Below are positions 7,206 to 15,026 of a stretch of 30,536 nt of DNA, piece by piece (position 1 is the first letter of the stretch; each line of letters starts with the position of its first letter). A program made the translations under genes and the position numbers. The stretch covers positions 1 through 30,536 of the forward strand of contig CAJTOV010000025.1 of NCBI GenBank assembly GCA_910577765.1, written 5' to 3'. Source of the stretch: an uncultured Lachnospiraceae bacterium. Its GTDB lineage: Bacteria > Bacillota > Clostridia > Lachnospirales > Lachnospiraceae. The notes below the pieces were generated by a model. It was not told the origin of the DNA. It made no database searches and worked only from the letters and a program-made list of their open reading frames with translations.

Positions 7206-7706
7206 GTGGAATTCACACATTTTGACGACAGGGGCAACGCCTGGATGGTGGACGTAGGCAGCAAGGCGGACACACAGCGGGAGGCAGTGGCCAGAGGCAG
7301 TATTTTCATGAGCCGGCAGTGTCTTTCCCAGGTTCTGGAAGGCAGTATGAGGAAAGGGGATGTGCTGGGGGTGGCCCGGGTAGCCGGGATCATGGGCGCC
7401 AAGAAATGCTCTGACCTGATTCCCTTATGCCATCTGCTGAACCTGACAAAGCTGTCCCTGGATTTTGAAATCCTGGAAGAGCGCTGTGAAATTCAGGCCG
7501 TCTGTACGGCACGGACCACCGGAAAGACCGGCGTGGAGATGGAGGCCCTGACCGGGGTCAGTGTGGCGCTTCTGACGGTTTATGACATGTGCAAGGCAGT
7601 GGATAAATCCATGGAGATCGGGAGCATTTATCTGGAGAAAAAGACCGGGGGAAAAAGCGGGGAGTATCAGAATCCCGGGCACGCTGCAAAAAGGGGGCAG
7701 ACATGA
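7206..7706 (+). CDS. moaC: Cyclic pyranopterin monophosphate synthase MoaC
   Basis: A 166-residue cytosolic enzyme that converts the MoaA product into cyclic pyranopterin monophosphate, the second half of molybdopterin step 1. The family opening FTHFDDRGNAWMVDVGSK, the KKCSDLIPLCHLL active-site segment with its histidine, and the GVEMEALTGVSVALLTVYDM block are all present, and the length matches MoaC (about 160). I prefer GTG 7206, eight bases after a strong AGGAGGG (7191-7197), because it puts the conserved opening at the N-terminus. An in-frame ATG at 7143 would add 21 non-conserved residues and has a poor site. The gene ends in an ATGA overlap with moaA, so the two are translationally coupled. 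Confidence 0.95.
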   Translation: MEFTHFDDRGNAWMVDVGSKADTQREAVARGSIFMSRQCLSQVLEGSMRKGDVLGVARVAGIMGAKKCSDLIPLCHLLNLTKLSLDFEILEERCEIQAVCTARTTGKTGVEMEALTGVSVALLTVYDMCKAVDKSMEIGSIYLEKKTGGKSGEYQNPGHAAKRGQT

Positions 7707-8680
7707 AGGATTCTTATGGAAGAACCATTGATTATATGCGGATTTCCGTTACGGACCGGTGTAATCTCCGGTGTAAATACTGTATGCCGGAGGGAATCCG
7801 CTGTGTGCCATCAGAGGAAATCCTGACGCTGGAGGAAATCTGCCAGGTGGCTGCCTGCGGCGGGGAGCTGGGAATCCGGCACATCCGGATCACAGGAGGG
7901 GAGCCTCTGGTACGGAAGAACTGCTGCCATCTGGTCCGGCAGTTAAAAGGGCTTTCCGGTATTGAGAAGGTGACCATCACCACCAACGGCATGCTGCTGA
8001 AAGAGCATCTGGAGGACCTGGTGGAAGGGGGCATCGACGGGATCAACATCAGTATGGATACCCGGGACCGGCAGCGTTTCCGGGAGATCACCGGCAGTGA
8101 CGGGGCAGAACAGGTTCTGGAAAGCATCCGTCTGGCAGCGGCCCGGCCGGTTGCCGTAAAGGTCAATGCCGTGTCCCTGGACTTAGGGGAAGAGAACCTG
8201 GTCCGGATGGCGGAGCTGGCCAGGGAATATCCGGTGGATGTGCGGTTTATCGAGATGATGCCCATCGGCTATGGGAAAGCATTTCCGGTTATGGATCACG
8301 GGAAGCTTCTGGAACGGCTGGGGAAGCTGTATCCGGGACTGGAGGATGACCCCAGGGTCCACGGCTCCGGTCCGGCAGTGTATTACCGGATTCCGGGATT
8401 TAAAGGCAGCATCGGCTTAATCAGCGCCATTCACGGGAAATTCTGTGACCGGTGCAACCGGGTGCGGCTTACCTCCCAGGGCCAGCTAAAGACCTGTCTC
8501 TGCTATGAGGACGGGGCAGATCTGCGGGCCATTCTCCGGGGAGAGGGAAAGGCGGAAACCCGGCGGCAGCTTCTTTTGGAGGCCATAAGGCAGGCAGTGG
8601 AGAAAAAGCCTGCCGCCCACTGCTTTGACTGTCCCGGGCAGATCACGGAGCAGCGGAGCATGGTAATGATCGGCGGATAG
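7703..8680 (+). CDS. moaA: GTP 3',8-cyclase MoaA (radical SAM)
   Basis: A 325-residue radical SAM enzyme that, with MoaC, makes cyclic pyranopterin monophosphate from GTP. The SAM-cluster motif is C20-x3-C24-x2-C27 in CNLRCKYC. The second, substrate-binding cluster is C248/C251 and C265 (CxxC-x13-C). The GGEP-type motif (TGGEPLVRK) is visible, and the protein ends in Gly-Gly as functional MoaA does. Everything expected of an active enzyme is intact. The start overlaps the moaC stop as ATGA. The 19-base gap to the next gene places it inside the operon. Confidence 0.97.
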   Translation: MKDSYGRTIDYMRISVTDRCNLRCKYCMPEGIRCVPSEEILTLEEICQVAACGGELGIRHIRITGGEPLVRKNCCHLVRQLKGLSGIEKVTITTNGMLLKEHLEDLVEGGIDGINISMDTRDRQRFREITGSDGAEQVLESIRLAAARPVAVKVNAVSLDLGEENLVRMAELAREYPVDVRFIEMMPIGYGKAFPVMDHGKLLERLGKLYPGLEDDPRVHGSGPAVYYRIPGFKGSIGLISAIHGKFCDRCNRVRLTSQGQLKTCLCYEDGADLRAILRGEGKAETRRQLLLEAIRQAVEKKPAAHCFDCPGQITEQRSMVMIGG

Positions 8681-8699
8681 AGCCGGATAGGAGGAGAAC

Positions 8700-9659
8700 A
8701 TGGAGCAGGAAATCAGTTTAAGGGGTGTGGTTAAGGCCGTCTGCATCAGCAGGGAAAAAGGGACCGAAAAGCGTCCCATTGCCCGGGGGCATTTTATCCC
8801 GGATTTCGGGATTGAGCAGGATGCCCATGGAGGGAAATGGCACCGTCAGGTAAGTCTTCTTTCCTATGATAAGGTAGTGGACTTTAATAAGCGGGGCGCC
8901 TGCGTGGCAGACGGGGACTTTGGGGAAAATGTGCTGGTGGAAGGGCTGGATTTTAAGAATCTGCCGGTGGGAACCCTGCTGCGGGCAGGAACCGTGGTGC
9001 TGCGGATGACCCAGATCGGCAAGGAATGCCACAGCCACTGTGCCATCCACAAGCGGGTGGGAGACTGCATCATGCCCCGGGAGGGGGTGTTTGCGGAGGT
9101 GCTGGCAGAAGGGGATATCTGCCCCGGTGATCCCATGACCGCGGAGCTGCCTTCCCCGGACCGTCCCTTTACGGCAGCAGTGATCACTTTAAGCGACAAG
9201 GGAGCCAGGGGGGAGCGGGTGGATGAAAGCGGTCCGGCGGCAGTGGAAATGCTGCGGCAGGCAGGGTATCAGGTGGTGGAGACGCTGATTCTGCCGGATG
9301 AGCCGGGACCGCTGAAGGCAAATCTGGTCCGTCTGGCCGACGGCAGGCAGGTGGACCTGGTACTGACCAGCGGGGGCACCGGATTCTCCCTGCGGGACCG
9401 GACACCGGAAGCCACACTGGCCGTGGCGGAGCGCCATGCGCCGGGAATCGCCGAGTACATCCGCTACCGGTCCATGGAGGTGACGGACCGGGCCATGCTG
9501 GGCCGGGGAGTCTCGGTGATCCGTGGGAAAACCCTGATCGTGAATCTGCCGGGAAGCCTCAGGGCGGTAAAGGAGAGCCTGGGATACATTCTGGACAGTC
9601 TGGACCACGGGCTTAAGATTCTCAGGGGAAGCGCATCGGAGTGTGCAGGACAGGAATGA
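8700..9659 (+). CDS. MOSC domain - MogA (molybdopterin adenylyltransferase) fusion
   Basis: A 319-residue fusion. Residues 1 to about 145 are a MOSC domain, with GIEQDAHGGKWHRQVSLLS near 40, DGDFGENVLVEG near 75 and the conserved GKECHSHC cysteine block near 108. MOSC domains handle sulfur or molybdopterin. From about residue 155 a complete MogA/MoaB-like domain follows (AAVITLSDKGARGERVDESG, the nucleotide loop LVLTSGGTGFSLRDRTPEAT, and NLPGSLRAVKESLG). MogA adenylates molybdopterin before molybdenum insertion, so the fusion joins two late steps of cofactor maturation. The start ATG 8700 follows AGGAGGAG. Such fusions are known in clostridia; activity is assigned from intact motifs. Confidence 0.92.
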   Translation: MEQEISLRGVVKAVCISREKGTEKRPIARGHFIPDFGIEQDAHGGKWHRQVSLLSYDKVVDFNKRGACVADGDFGENVLVEGLDFKNLPVGTLLRAGTVVLRMTQIGKECHSHCAIHKRVGDCIMPREGVFAEVLAEGDICPGDPMTAELPSPDRPFTAAVITLSDKGARGERVDESGPAAVEMLRQAGYQVVETLILPDEPGPLKANLVRLADGRQVDLVLTSGGTGFSLRDRTPEATLAVAERHAPGIAEYIRYRSMEVTDRAMLGRGVSVIRGKTLIVNLPGSLRAVKESLGYILDSLDHGLKILRGSASECAGQE

Positions 9660-9742
9660 ATTTCGTTTAGGAGCCGGAACAGATGAAGGAGGAACTTGTG
9701 AGAAACGAAGCTGTAAGAAACGAAGCCGGAGGGACAAAGGGC

Positions 9743-10576
9743 ATGGCAAGGAGGCTGGCGGTTCTGGTTCTGGTGCTGGCAGCAGGACTGCTGGCCGGCT
9801 GTGCGGGCAGCTCCGGGTCCGGGACGGCGGCGGGGGATGCCTCCGGGGAACAGGGCGCATCCCGGCAGGTGACGATCCTGGTTGCTGCTGCCGCCAGCAT
9901 GAAAAATGTCTTTGAGCAGCAGCTGATTCCCATGTTTGAGGAACAGCATCCGGAAGTGGAGGTAGAAGGTATCTACGACAGCTCAGGCAGGCTCCAGACC
10001 CAGATTGAGGAAGGGCTGGAGGCGGATGTGTTTCTGTCCGCGGCCATGAAGCAGATGGATGCCCTGGACCAGGAAGGGTTGCTGGTACCCGGTACCAGGG
10101 TTTCCCTTCTGGAGAACCGGATTGTTCTCATTGTACCGGCCGGCGGGGAAGAAGGCTTCCGGGAGTTTGGGGATATTGCCTATGCAGAGAGCATTGTCCT
10201 GGGTGATCCGGACAGTGTTCCCGCTGGCCAGTATGCCCGGGAGGCCTTAGAGGCCATGGGAATCTGGGACAGGATTCAGGACAGGGTCAGTCTGGGAACC
10301 AGTGTGACAGAGGTACTGAACCAGGTAGCAGCAGGGAGCGGGGACGCGGGAATCGTCTATGCCACCGATGCCGCCGGTATGGGGGACCAGGTGACGGTGG
10401 TGGCGGAGGCACCGGAAGGGTGCCTCAAGGAGGCGGTTCTGTATCCGGCTGCCGTGGTAAAGGGCACGGCCCGGGAAGGGGAGGCCAGGGCTTTTCTGGA
10501 ATTTCTCCAAAGTGAGGAGGCTGCCCGGGTATTTGGGGAATACGGATTTTCCGTCACGGACCGGCAGCAGGAGTGA
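9743..10576 (+). CDS. modA: Molybdate-binding lipoprotein ModA
   Basis: The periplasmic-type (here membrane-anchored) substrate-binding protein of the molybdate ABC transporter, 277 residues from this start. A short positive n-region (MARR), a hydrophobic core and the lipobox LLAGC form a textbook lipoprotein signal, so the mature protein starts at that cysteine. The mature part opens with the ModA strand VTILVAAAASMKNVFEQ and has DSSGRLQTQIEEGLEADVF and DPDSVPAGQYAREAL, which line the oxyanion site in ModA. I chose ATG 9743 (GGAGGG nine bases upstream) because it gives a normal signal peptide. ATG 9683 is also in frame with a usable site but adds an acidic 20-residue leader containing VRNEAVRNEA. 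Confidence 0.93.
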   Translation: MARRLAVLVLVLAAGLLAGCAGSSGSGTAAGDASGEQGASRQVTILVAAAASMKNVFEQQLIPMFEEQHPEVEVEGIYDSSGRLQTQIEEGLEADVFLSAAMKQMDALDQEGLLVPGTRVSLLENRIVLIVPAGGEEGFREFGDIAYAESIVLGDPDSVPAGQYAREALEAMGIWDRIQDRVSLGTSVTEVLNQVAAGSGDAGIVYATDAAGMGDQVTVVAEAPEGCLKEAVLYPAAVVKGTAREGEARAFLEFLQSEEAARVFGEYGFSVTDRQQE

Positions 10577-10622
10577 CGGGCGAACGCCCGATGCTTCTTG
10601 TCCGGCATGGCCGGACAAGAAG
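10577..10622 (+). promoter_or_regulatory. Tandem hairpins between modA and modB
   Basis: Immediately after the modA stop comes CGGGC-GAAC-GCCCG (10577-10590), then a perfect 13-bp stem CTTCTTGTCCGGC / GCCGGACAAGAAG with an ATG loop (10594-10622). There is no T-run, so it is more likely a 3'-end stabiliser or partial attenuator than a full terminator. It would allow the binding protein to be made in excess over ModB and ModC. Confidence 0.6.
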
Positions 10623-10673
10623 ATGCCCCCCGTGAATAGTAACCATTTGAAAGCAGCAAGGGAGGAAGGGCAT

Positions 10674-11342
10674 ATGGACTGGTCACCGGTACTGATTTCC
10701 ATGAAAACAGCCAGTGTTTCCATTGTAATCACATTTTTCCTGGGGATTCTGGCAGCCTGGCTGGTGGTCAGCCTGAAAAGCCCGGTGTGGCGGGCCGTGG
10801 TGGACGGGCTTTTGACCCTTCCTCTGGTGCTTCCGCCTACGGTGGCAGGTTTTTTCCTTCTGTATCTTCTGGGGGTGAAGCGGCCTCTGGGCCAGTTTTT
10901 CCTGGAGTATTTCAGTGTGAAGATCCCATTCTCCTGGGGGGCTACGGTGATCGCCGCGGTGACCATGTCCTTCCCCCTGATGTACCGTTCGGCCCGGGGA
11001 GCCTTTGAGCAGGTGGACCAGAATCTGGTCCAGGCAGCCAGGACCTTAGGCATGGGAGAGTGGACCATCTTTCGGCGGATTCTCATGGCCAACGCCCTGC
11101 CCGGGATTGTAGGCGGCGGGGTCCTGGCCTTTGCCAGAGGCTTCGGGGAGTTCGGCGCCACAGCCATGATTGCGGGAAATATTGCCGGCAGGACCCGGAC
11201 CCTTCCCATGGCCGTCTACTCGGAGGTGGCAGCCGGCAACCTGGAGAATGCCTACGGGTATGTGGCGGTGATGGTGGTCATGGCCTTTCTGGCGGTGACT
11301 GTGATGAATGGGGCGGCAGCCGGAAAGATGGGAAGACGGTGA
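10674..11342 (+). CDS. modB: Molybdate ABC transporter permease ModB
   Basis: A 222-residue membrane protein, the usual ModB size, with about five hydrophobic helices. The cytoplasmic EAA-type loop that docks on the ATPase is QAARTLGMGEWTIFRRI at about residues 121-137. The segment LTLPLVLPPTVAGFFLLY near residue 45 is strongly conserved in ModB. ATG 10674 follows GGGAGGAAGGGC; a longer open frame back to 10512 overlaps modA and reads through the intergenic hairpins, so I reject it. Together with ModA and ModC it forms the high-affinity molybdate importer. Confidence 0.93.
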   Translation: MDWSPVLISMKTASVSIVITFFLGILAAWLVVSLKSPVWRAVVDGLLTLPLVLPPTVAGFFLLYLLGVKRPLGQFFLEYFSVKIPFSWGATVIAAVTMSFPLMYRSARGAFEQVDQNLVQAARTLGMGEWTIFRRILMANALPGIVGGGVLAFARGFGEFGATAMIAGNIAGRTRTLPMAVYSEVAAGNLENAYGYVAVMVVMAFLAVTVMNGAAAGKMGRR

Positions 11343-11450
11343 CAGGGAAGCAGGCCGGGAGCCAGGGGAAAGTCCGGCAGAAGGTAAGGAAACAGGATGC
11401 CGGGAAGAAGCCTGGAGGAAGGTAAGGAGCCGGGAAACAGAGGAGGAAAC

Positions 11451-12593
11451 ATGGTTTTCAGAAGAAAATGTCCGGTCACAAGGGACAAAGCCGGGATAAC
11501 CTTTGGTGAACGTACCGTATCCGGTGACAGCCCGGAGACCGGCAGGTGTCTTTTACAGGTGGATATCCGGAAACGTCTCCGGCAGTTTTCTTTGCAGGTG
11601 CAGTTTCAGGCCGGCCGGGGCTGTCTGGGAATCCTGGGAGCCTCGGGATGCGGAAAGAGTATGACCTTAAAAGCCATTGCAGGTATCGAGGACCCGGACC
11701 AGGGACAGGTGGTTCTTGGGGGCCGGGTGCTGTATGACTCGGGAGCCGGGATCTGTCTGCGGCCCCAGAAGCGGAAAACAGGCTATCTGTTCCAGAATTA
11801 TGCTCTTTTTCCCAACATGACCGTGGAGCAGAATCTGGAGGCCGGGCTGCGGTATGGAGCCGGAATCCGGGGGGACTGTTCCAGGCAGGTGAAAGAGCTG
11901 GCAGGGCGGTTCCGGCTGGAGGGGCTGGAGCAGCAGTATCCGGGCCGGCTTTCCGGCGGCCAGCAGCAGCGGGCGGCCCTGGCCAGGATCTTTGCCTGCG
12001 GGCCGGAGGTACTTCTTCTGGATGAGCCGTTTTCCGCCATGGACAGCTTTCTCAAGGAAGGTCTGCGGCTGGAGCTGAAACAGATTCTGGGAGCTTATGA
12101 GGGGGTAAGTGTCCTGGTGACCCATGACCGGGATGAGGCTTACCAGCTTTGCGACCATCTGCTTCTCATGAAGGAAGGACGGGTGCTGGTTACCGGCCCC
12201 ACCCGGCAGGTCTTCGCGAACCCGGGCACTGTGGAGGCCGCAAGGCTGACCGGGTGCAGGAACATTTCCCGCATCCGCCGCCTTGGCCCCCATCAGGTCT
12301 GCGCCCTGGACTGGGACGGTCTGGTGCTGTCCACAAAGGAGCCGGTGGGGGAACACATTCAGGCCATCGGAATCCGCGCCCACGACTTAAATCCCCTGGG
12401 AGAAGGGGAGGGCCAGGTCAACCGGATTCCGGTAACCGGTCCCAAGGTTACGGAAATGCCTTTTGAATGGTATGTGACCCTGGATAACGGAATCTGGTGG
12501 AAGACGGAAAAAGACATCCGCACCCACGAACCTGCCGGTTTCGTCCCCAGGTGGCTGTACGTGGACCCGTCAGCCATTCTGCTTCTGGAGTAA
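11451..12593 (+). CDS. modC: Molybdate ABC transporter ATP-binding protein ModC
   Basis: A 380-residue ATPase. Walker A is GASGCGKS at residues 63-70, the Q-loop region is GYLFQNYALFPNMTV, the signature is LSGGQQQR near 167, Walker B is LLLDEPFSAMD near 188, and the H-loop is VTHDRDEA. The C-terminal 120 residues are a divergent TOBE-like regulatory part (AIGIRAHDLNPL). ModC usually has about 350 residues, so this one is slightly long at its N-terminus, where the first 35 residues are poorly conserved. ATG 11451 follows AGAGGAGGAAAC. An in-frame ATG at 11397 would add 18 residues of low complexity. It is the last gene of the molybdenum run. Confidence 0.93.
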   Translation: MVFRRKCPVTRDKAGITFGERTVSGDSPETGRCLLQVDIRKRLRQFSLQVQFQAGRGCLGILGASGCGKSMTLKAIAGIEDPDQGQVVLGGRVLYDSGAGICLRPQKRKTGYLFQNYALFPNMTVEQNLEAGLRYGAGIRGDCSRQVKELAGRFRLEGLEQQYPGRLSGGQQQRAALARIFACGPEVLLLDEPFSAMDSFLKEGLRLELKQILGAYEGVSVLVTHDRDEAYQLCDHLLLMKEGRVLVTGPTRQVFANPGTVEAARLTGCRNISRIRRLGPHQVCALDWDGLVLSTKEPVGEHIQAIGIRAHDLNPLGEGEGQVNRIPVTGPKVTEMPFEWYVTLDNGIWWKTEKDIRTHEPAGFVPRWLYVDPSAILLLE

Positions 12594-12614
12594 CCACTTC
12601 CTTTCATCTTCCTA

Positions 12615-12643
12615 TTGCAACTTCCCCTGAAACGTTGTATACT
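12615..12643 (+). promoter_or_regulatory. Promoter of the Nudix hydrolase gene
   Basis: TTGCAA (12615-12620), a 17-base spacer and TATACT (12638-12643). It lies 62 bases before the ATG at 12706 and shows that the Nudix gene is a separate unit from modABC. Confidence 0.65.
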
Positions 12644-12705
12644 AAGATCAGTCTTGTGACACACCACGGAGTCCCTGACCGGGTCGCCACTCAGGAGGAA
12701 TTGCA

Positions 12706-13158
12706 ATGATCGAGGCAACGAGCTGTGGGGGTGTGGTTATATTTCGCGGCAAGATTCTGGTCCTTTACAAGAATTACAAGAACAAGTATGAGGGCTGGGT
12801 GCTGCCAAAGGGAACTGTAGAACCAGGAGAGGAATACAAGGAAACAGCGCTTCGCGAAGTGAAGGAGGAGACCGGTGTCAGTGCTTCCGTGATTAAGTAT
12901 ATCGGAAAAAGCTCCTATTCATTCAACACTCCCCAGGATCTGGTGGAAAAGGATGTGCACTGGTATCTGATGATGGCGGACAGCTACTTCAGCAAACCGC
13001 AACGGGAAGAGCATTTCATTGATTCCGGCTATTATAAGTTTTACGAGGCATACCATTTGCTGAAATTCTCCAACGAGAAGCAGATTCTGGAGAAGGCTTA
13101 TAATGAATATCTGGATTTGAAAAAGGCCAACCTCTGGGGCAACAAAAAATATTTCTGA
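12706..13158 (+). CDS. Nudix hydrolase
   Basis: A 150-residue protein with a complete Nudix box (GX5EX7REVXEETG) at residues 36-58, carrying the REVKEE metal-binding core. Nudix enzymes split nucleoside diphosphates linked to another group, such as oxidised dNTPs, Ap4A or ADP-ribose. The size and the opening ATSCGGVVIF resemble Ap4A/diadenosine-type and MutT-like members, but the substrate is not readable. ATG 12706 follows AGGAGGAATTGCA. It has its own promoter and is followed by a long palindrome, so it is probably monocistronic. Confidence 0.9.
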   Translation: MIEATSCGGVVIFRGKILVLYKNYKNKYEGWVLPKGTVEPGEEYKETALREVKEETGVSASVIKYIGKSSYSFNTPQDLVEKDVHWYLMMADSYFSKPQREEHFIDSGYYKFYEAYHLLKFSNEKQILEKAYNEYLDLKKANLWGNKKYF

Positions 13159-13162
13159 TATT

Positions 13163-13213
13163 CCGGAAGGGACCCTCTCTGGTGAACGGATTCACCGGAA
13201 GGGTCCCTTCCGG
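13163..13213. repeat. Long two-part palindrome after the Nudix gene
   Basis: A perfect 14-bp outer stem CCGGAAGGGACCCT / AGGGTCCCTTCCGG (13163-13176 and 13200-13213) encloses a second stem GGTGAA-CGGA-TTCACC (13181-13196). It starts a few bases after the Nudix stop. No T-run follows on the plus strand, so it is a 3'-end structure or a non-canonical terminator. Confidence 0.65.
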
Positions 13214-13262
13214 CTTGGAGTCTGCCGGAAGACCGGCTCATTGTCAAAATTGTAACACAAAA

Positions 13263-13289
13263 CCACAAATATGGGAGAATTATTTGTGG
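13263..13289. promoter_or_regulatory. Inverted repeat upstream of the GGDEF-EAL promoter
   Basis: CCACAAAT (13263-13270) and ATTTGTGG (13282-13289) form a perfect 8-bp inverted repeat with an 11-base centre, ending eight bases before the -35 box. Position and symmetry suit an activator or repressor site. The regulator is unknown. Confidence 0.45.
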
Positions 13290-13297
13290 AAAAGTGG

Positions 13298-13326
13298 TTG
13301 TCAATAGGAAAAGTTTGTTTTATAAT
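13298..13326 (+). promoter_or_regulatory. Promoter of the GGDEF-EAL gene
   Basis: TTGTCA (13298-13303), a 17-base spacer and a perfect TATAAT (13321-13326). The leader to ATG 13452 is about 120 bases and contains no ORF I can support. Confidence 0.75.
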
Positions 13327-13451
13327 GGTGTGTAAGTTATCAGTTGCCGTTTCCCGGGTACCGGTGAACGGCAGCATTATCATGAAGAATGTAGGAAGCC
13401 GGCCCATTTAAGGAAATTGGTGGCAGCTTCTAAGATGCAGGGAGGCATACT

Positions 13452-14825
13452 ATGGCTTTATTTTGGAAGAAAGAGACGCAGACCGGCCAGAACGGCGAGA
13501 CAAAGACAGACGTCCAGCTGATTCAGGATGAGAACCGTGACAGTGACAGCAAGATCTGTTTCCGTCATCTGGAGGCTTTGTATCTGATGCAGGGTCAGGG
13601 AGTGGTGCTGAAGTTCTACATTGAGAACTTTAAGCGGATGAATGAACTGTTTGGCTTTGCCTACTGTGAGGAGCTTCTGGAGAATATTCTGGCATATCTG
13701 GAAGAGGAAGCCGGATGTACGGTTTACCGGTATGTGGGTGTGGAATTTATCGTCATTTTGAAGAACTGTTCCCAGGGCAAGGCGATCCGTATGGTGGAGA
13801 CCATGCTGGAGCGGTTCCAGCACGGCTGGAAGATCCGGGATACAGACTGTATCTGTTCCGTGTCCGTGGGTATCTGCTCTTACCCGGGCTATACAGCCAA
13901 TGCAGAGGAGCTTTTGAAATATCTGGACCTGGCAGTTTCCCATGCCAGGGAGCAGGGCAACGACCAGTACGCTCTGTACGATGCAAAGCTTCATAATAAA
14001 TACCAGCGGAACATGGCAGTGGCCCGCTACTTAAGTACGGCCCTGGCCAAGAATGAAATTGAGGTCCGCTACCGTCCCACCTACAATGCGGAGACCAAGA
14101 AGTTCACCCGTGCGGAATTCTACATGCGTGTCTTTGTCCAGGGAGTGGGCATGGTAGGAAGCGCCGAGTTCGTTCCCATTGCGGAGGATACAGGCCAGGT
14201 ACGGGCCCTGGATTACTATGCCCTGGATAAGGTGGCAGCCAAGATTGCGGAGCTGATCAGTGAGGGGCGGGAGTTTGAGTCCATCGCCCTTGCCATTTCC
14301 CCGGTGATTCTCCAGCAGGAGGACTTTATTGAGAAGGTGGAAAGTCTTATTAAGACCTACCACATTCCGGCAGGCAAGCTGGCCATTGAGATTGACGAGT
14401 ACGTGTTAAGCACCGCCACCCTGGACCTGATGGTTCTGATGCAGGAGCTGTCTGCCCTGGGGGTGGAGCTGATTCTCAACAACTTTGGTTCCGGTTATTC
14501 CGGACTGACCCAGTCCCTGGAGCTTCCGGTGGACACCTTGAAGTTCGACCGTATGTTCATCTGGCGGCTGGAGACCAATCCCCAGTCCGAACACATTATC
14601 GAAGGCCTGGCCCAGATTGCGGCCAAGATGGGCAAGAAGCTGATTGCGGAGGGCGTGGAGACCGTGGCCCAGGTGGAGGCCCTGAACCGGTTCGGCTGCG
14701 GCTTGCAGCAGGGCTTCTATTATGCCCCCACCCTTCCGGAGACCACCCTGAATTCGGTGCTGGATGCGACTCTGGAAGAGTCCCACACCATTCTGGACCA
14801 GGAGCGGGAGAAGCTGAGACACTGA
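13452..14825 (+). CDS. Degenerate GGDEF-EAL protein (probable non-catalytic c-di-GMP protein)
   Basis: A 457-residue cytosolic protein with no membrane segment. Residues about 35-180 are a GGDEF fold whose signature reads VGVEF (95-99) instead of GGDEF. Residues about 195-445 are an EAL fold whose signature reads E222-F-Y in AEFYMRV instead of EALLR. The paired aspartates of active EAL enzymes (DDFGxGYSSL) are N343-N344 in NNFGSGYSGL, and the VN asparagine of the metal site is also lost near residue 282. Only the AEGVE and QGF blocks remain canonical. Loss of these metal ligands argues strongly against both synthase and phosphodiesterase activity. A c-di-GMP receptor or a protein-protein adaptor is more likely, but that is inference. 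ATG 13452 follows AGGGAGG. Confidence 0.88.
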   Translation: MALFWKKETQTGQNGETKTDVQLIQDENRDSDSKICFRHLEALYLMQGQGVVLKFYIENFKRMNELFGFAYCEELLENILAYLEEEAGCTVYRYVGVEFIVILKNCSQGKAIRMVETMLERFQHGWKIRDTDCICSVSVGICSYPGYTANAEELLKYLDLAVSHAREQGNDQYALYDAKLHNKYQRNMAVARYLSTALAKNEIEVRYRPTYNAETKKFTRAEFYMRVFVQGVGMVGSAEFVPIAEDTGQVRALDYYALDKVAAKIAELISEGREFESIALAISPVILQQEDFIEKVESLIKTYHIPAGKLAIEIDEYVLSTATLDLMVLMQELSALGVELILNNFGSGYSGLTQSLELPVDTLKFDRMFIWRLETNPQSEHIIEGLAQIAAKMGKKLIAEGVETVAQVEALNRFGCGLQQGFYYAPTLPETTLNSVLDATLEESHTILDQEREKLRH

Positions 14826-14891
14826 CCTGCCGGCCAGGAATCCACAGGCAGCGGTTCCGGGAGTGCTCCTGGTGAACAGCCGCATACATAC

Positions 14892-14932
14892 CCTCAGTGG
14901 ACAAAGGGCGTGAGTTCCCTTGTCCACTGAGG
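14892..14932. repeat. Hairpin downstream of the GGDEF-EAL gene
   Basis: CCTCAGTGGACAA (14892-14904) pairs perfectly with TTGTCCACTGAGG (14920-14932); the inner GGG/CCC can extend the stem past one bulged A. It precedes the intrinsic terminator by about 25 bases. The function is not known. Confidence 0.6.
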
Positions 14933-14955
14933 ATAGACGCATGAGTTTCACAATC

Positions 14956-14987
14956 CAGGGAACACTGAGTACAGTGTTCCCTGTTTT
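14956..14987 (+). terminator. Rho-independent terminator
   Basis: A perfect 12-bp stem CAGGGAACACTG / CAGTGTTCCCTG with loop AGTA is followed directly by TTTT. It ends transcription of the GGDEF-EAL gene and insulates the carboxypeptidase gene that begins 40 bases later. Confidence 0.9.
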
Positions 14988-15026
14988 AATGGGTACGTAC
15001 TTTTGACATAACGAAGGGAGAAGTTT

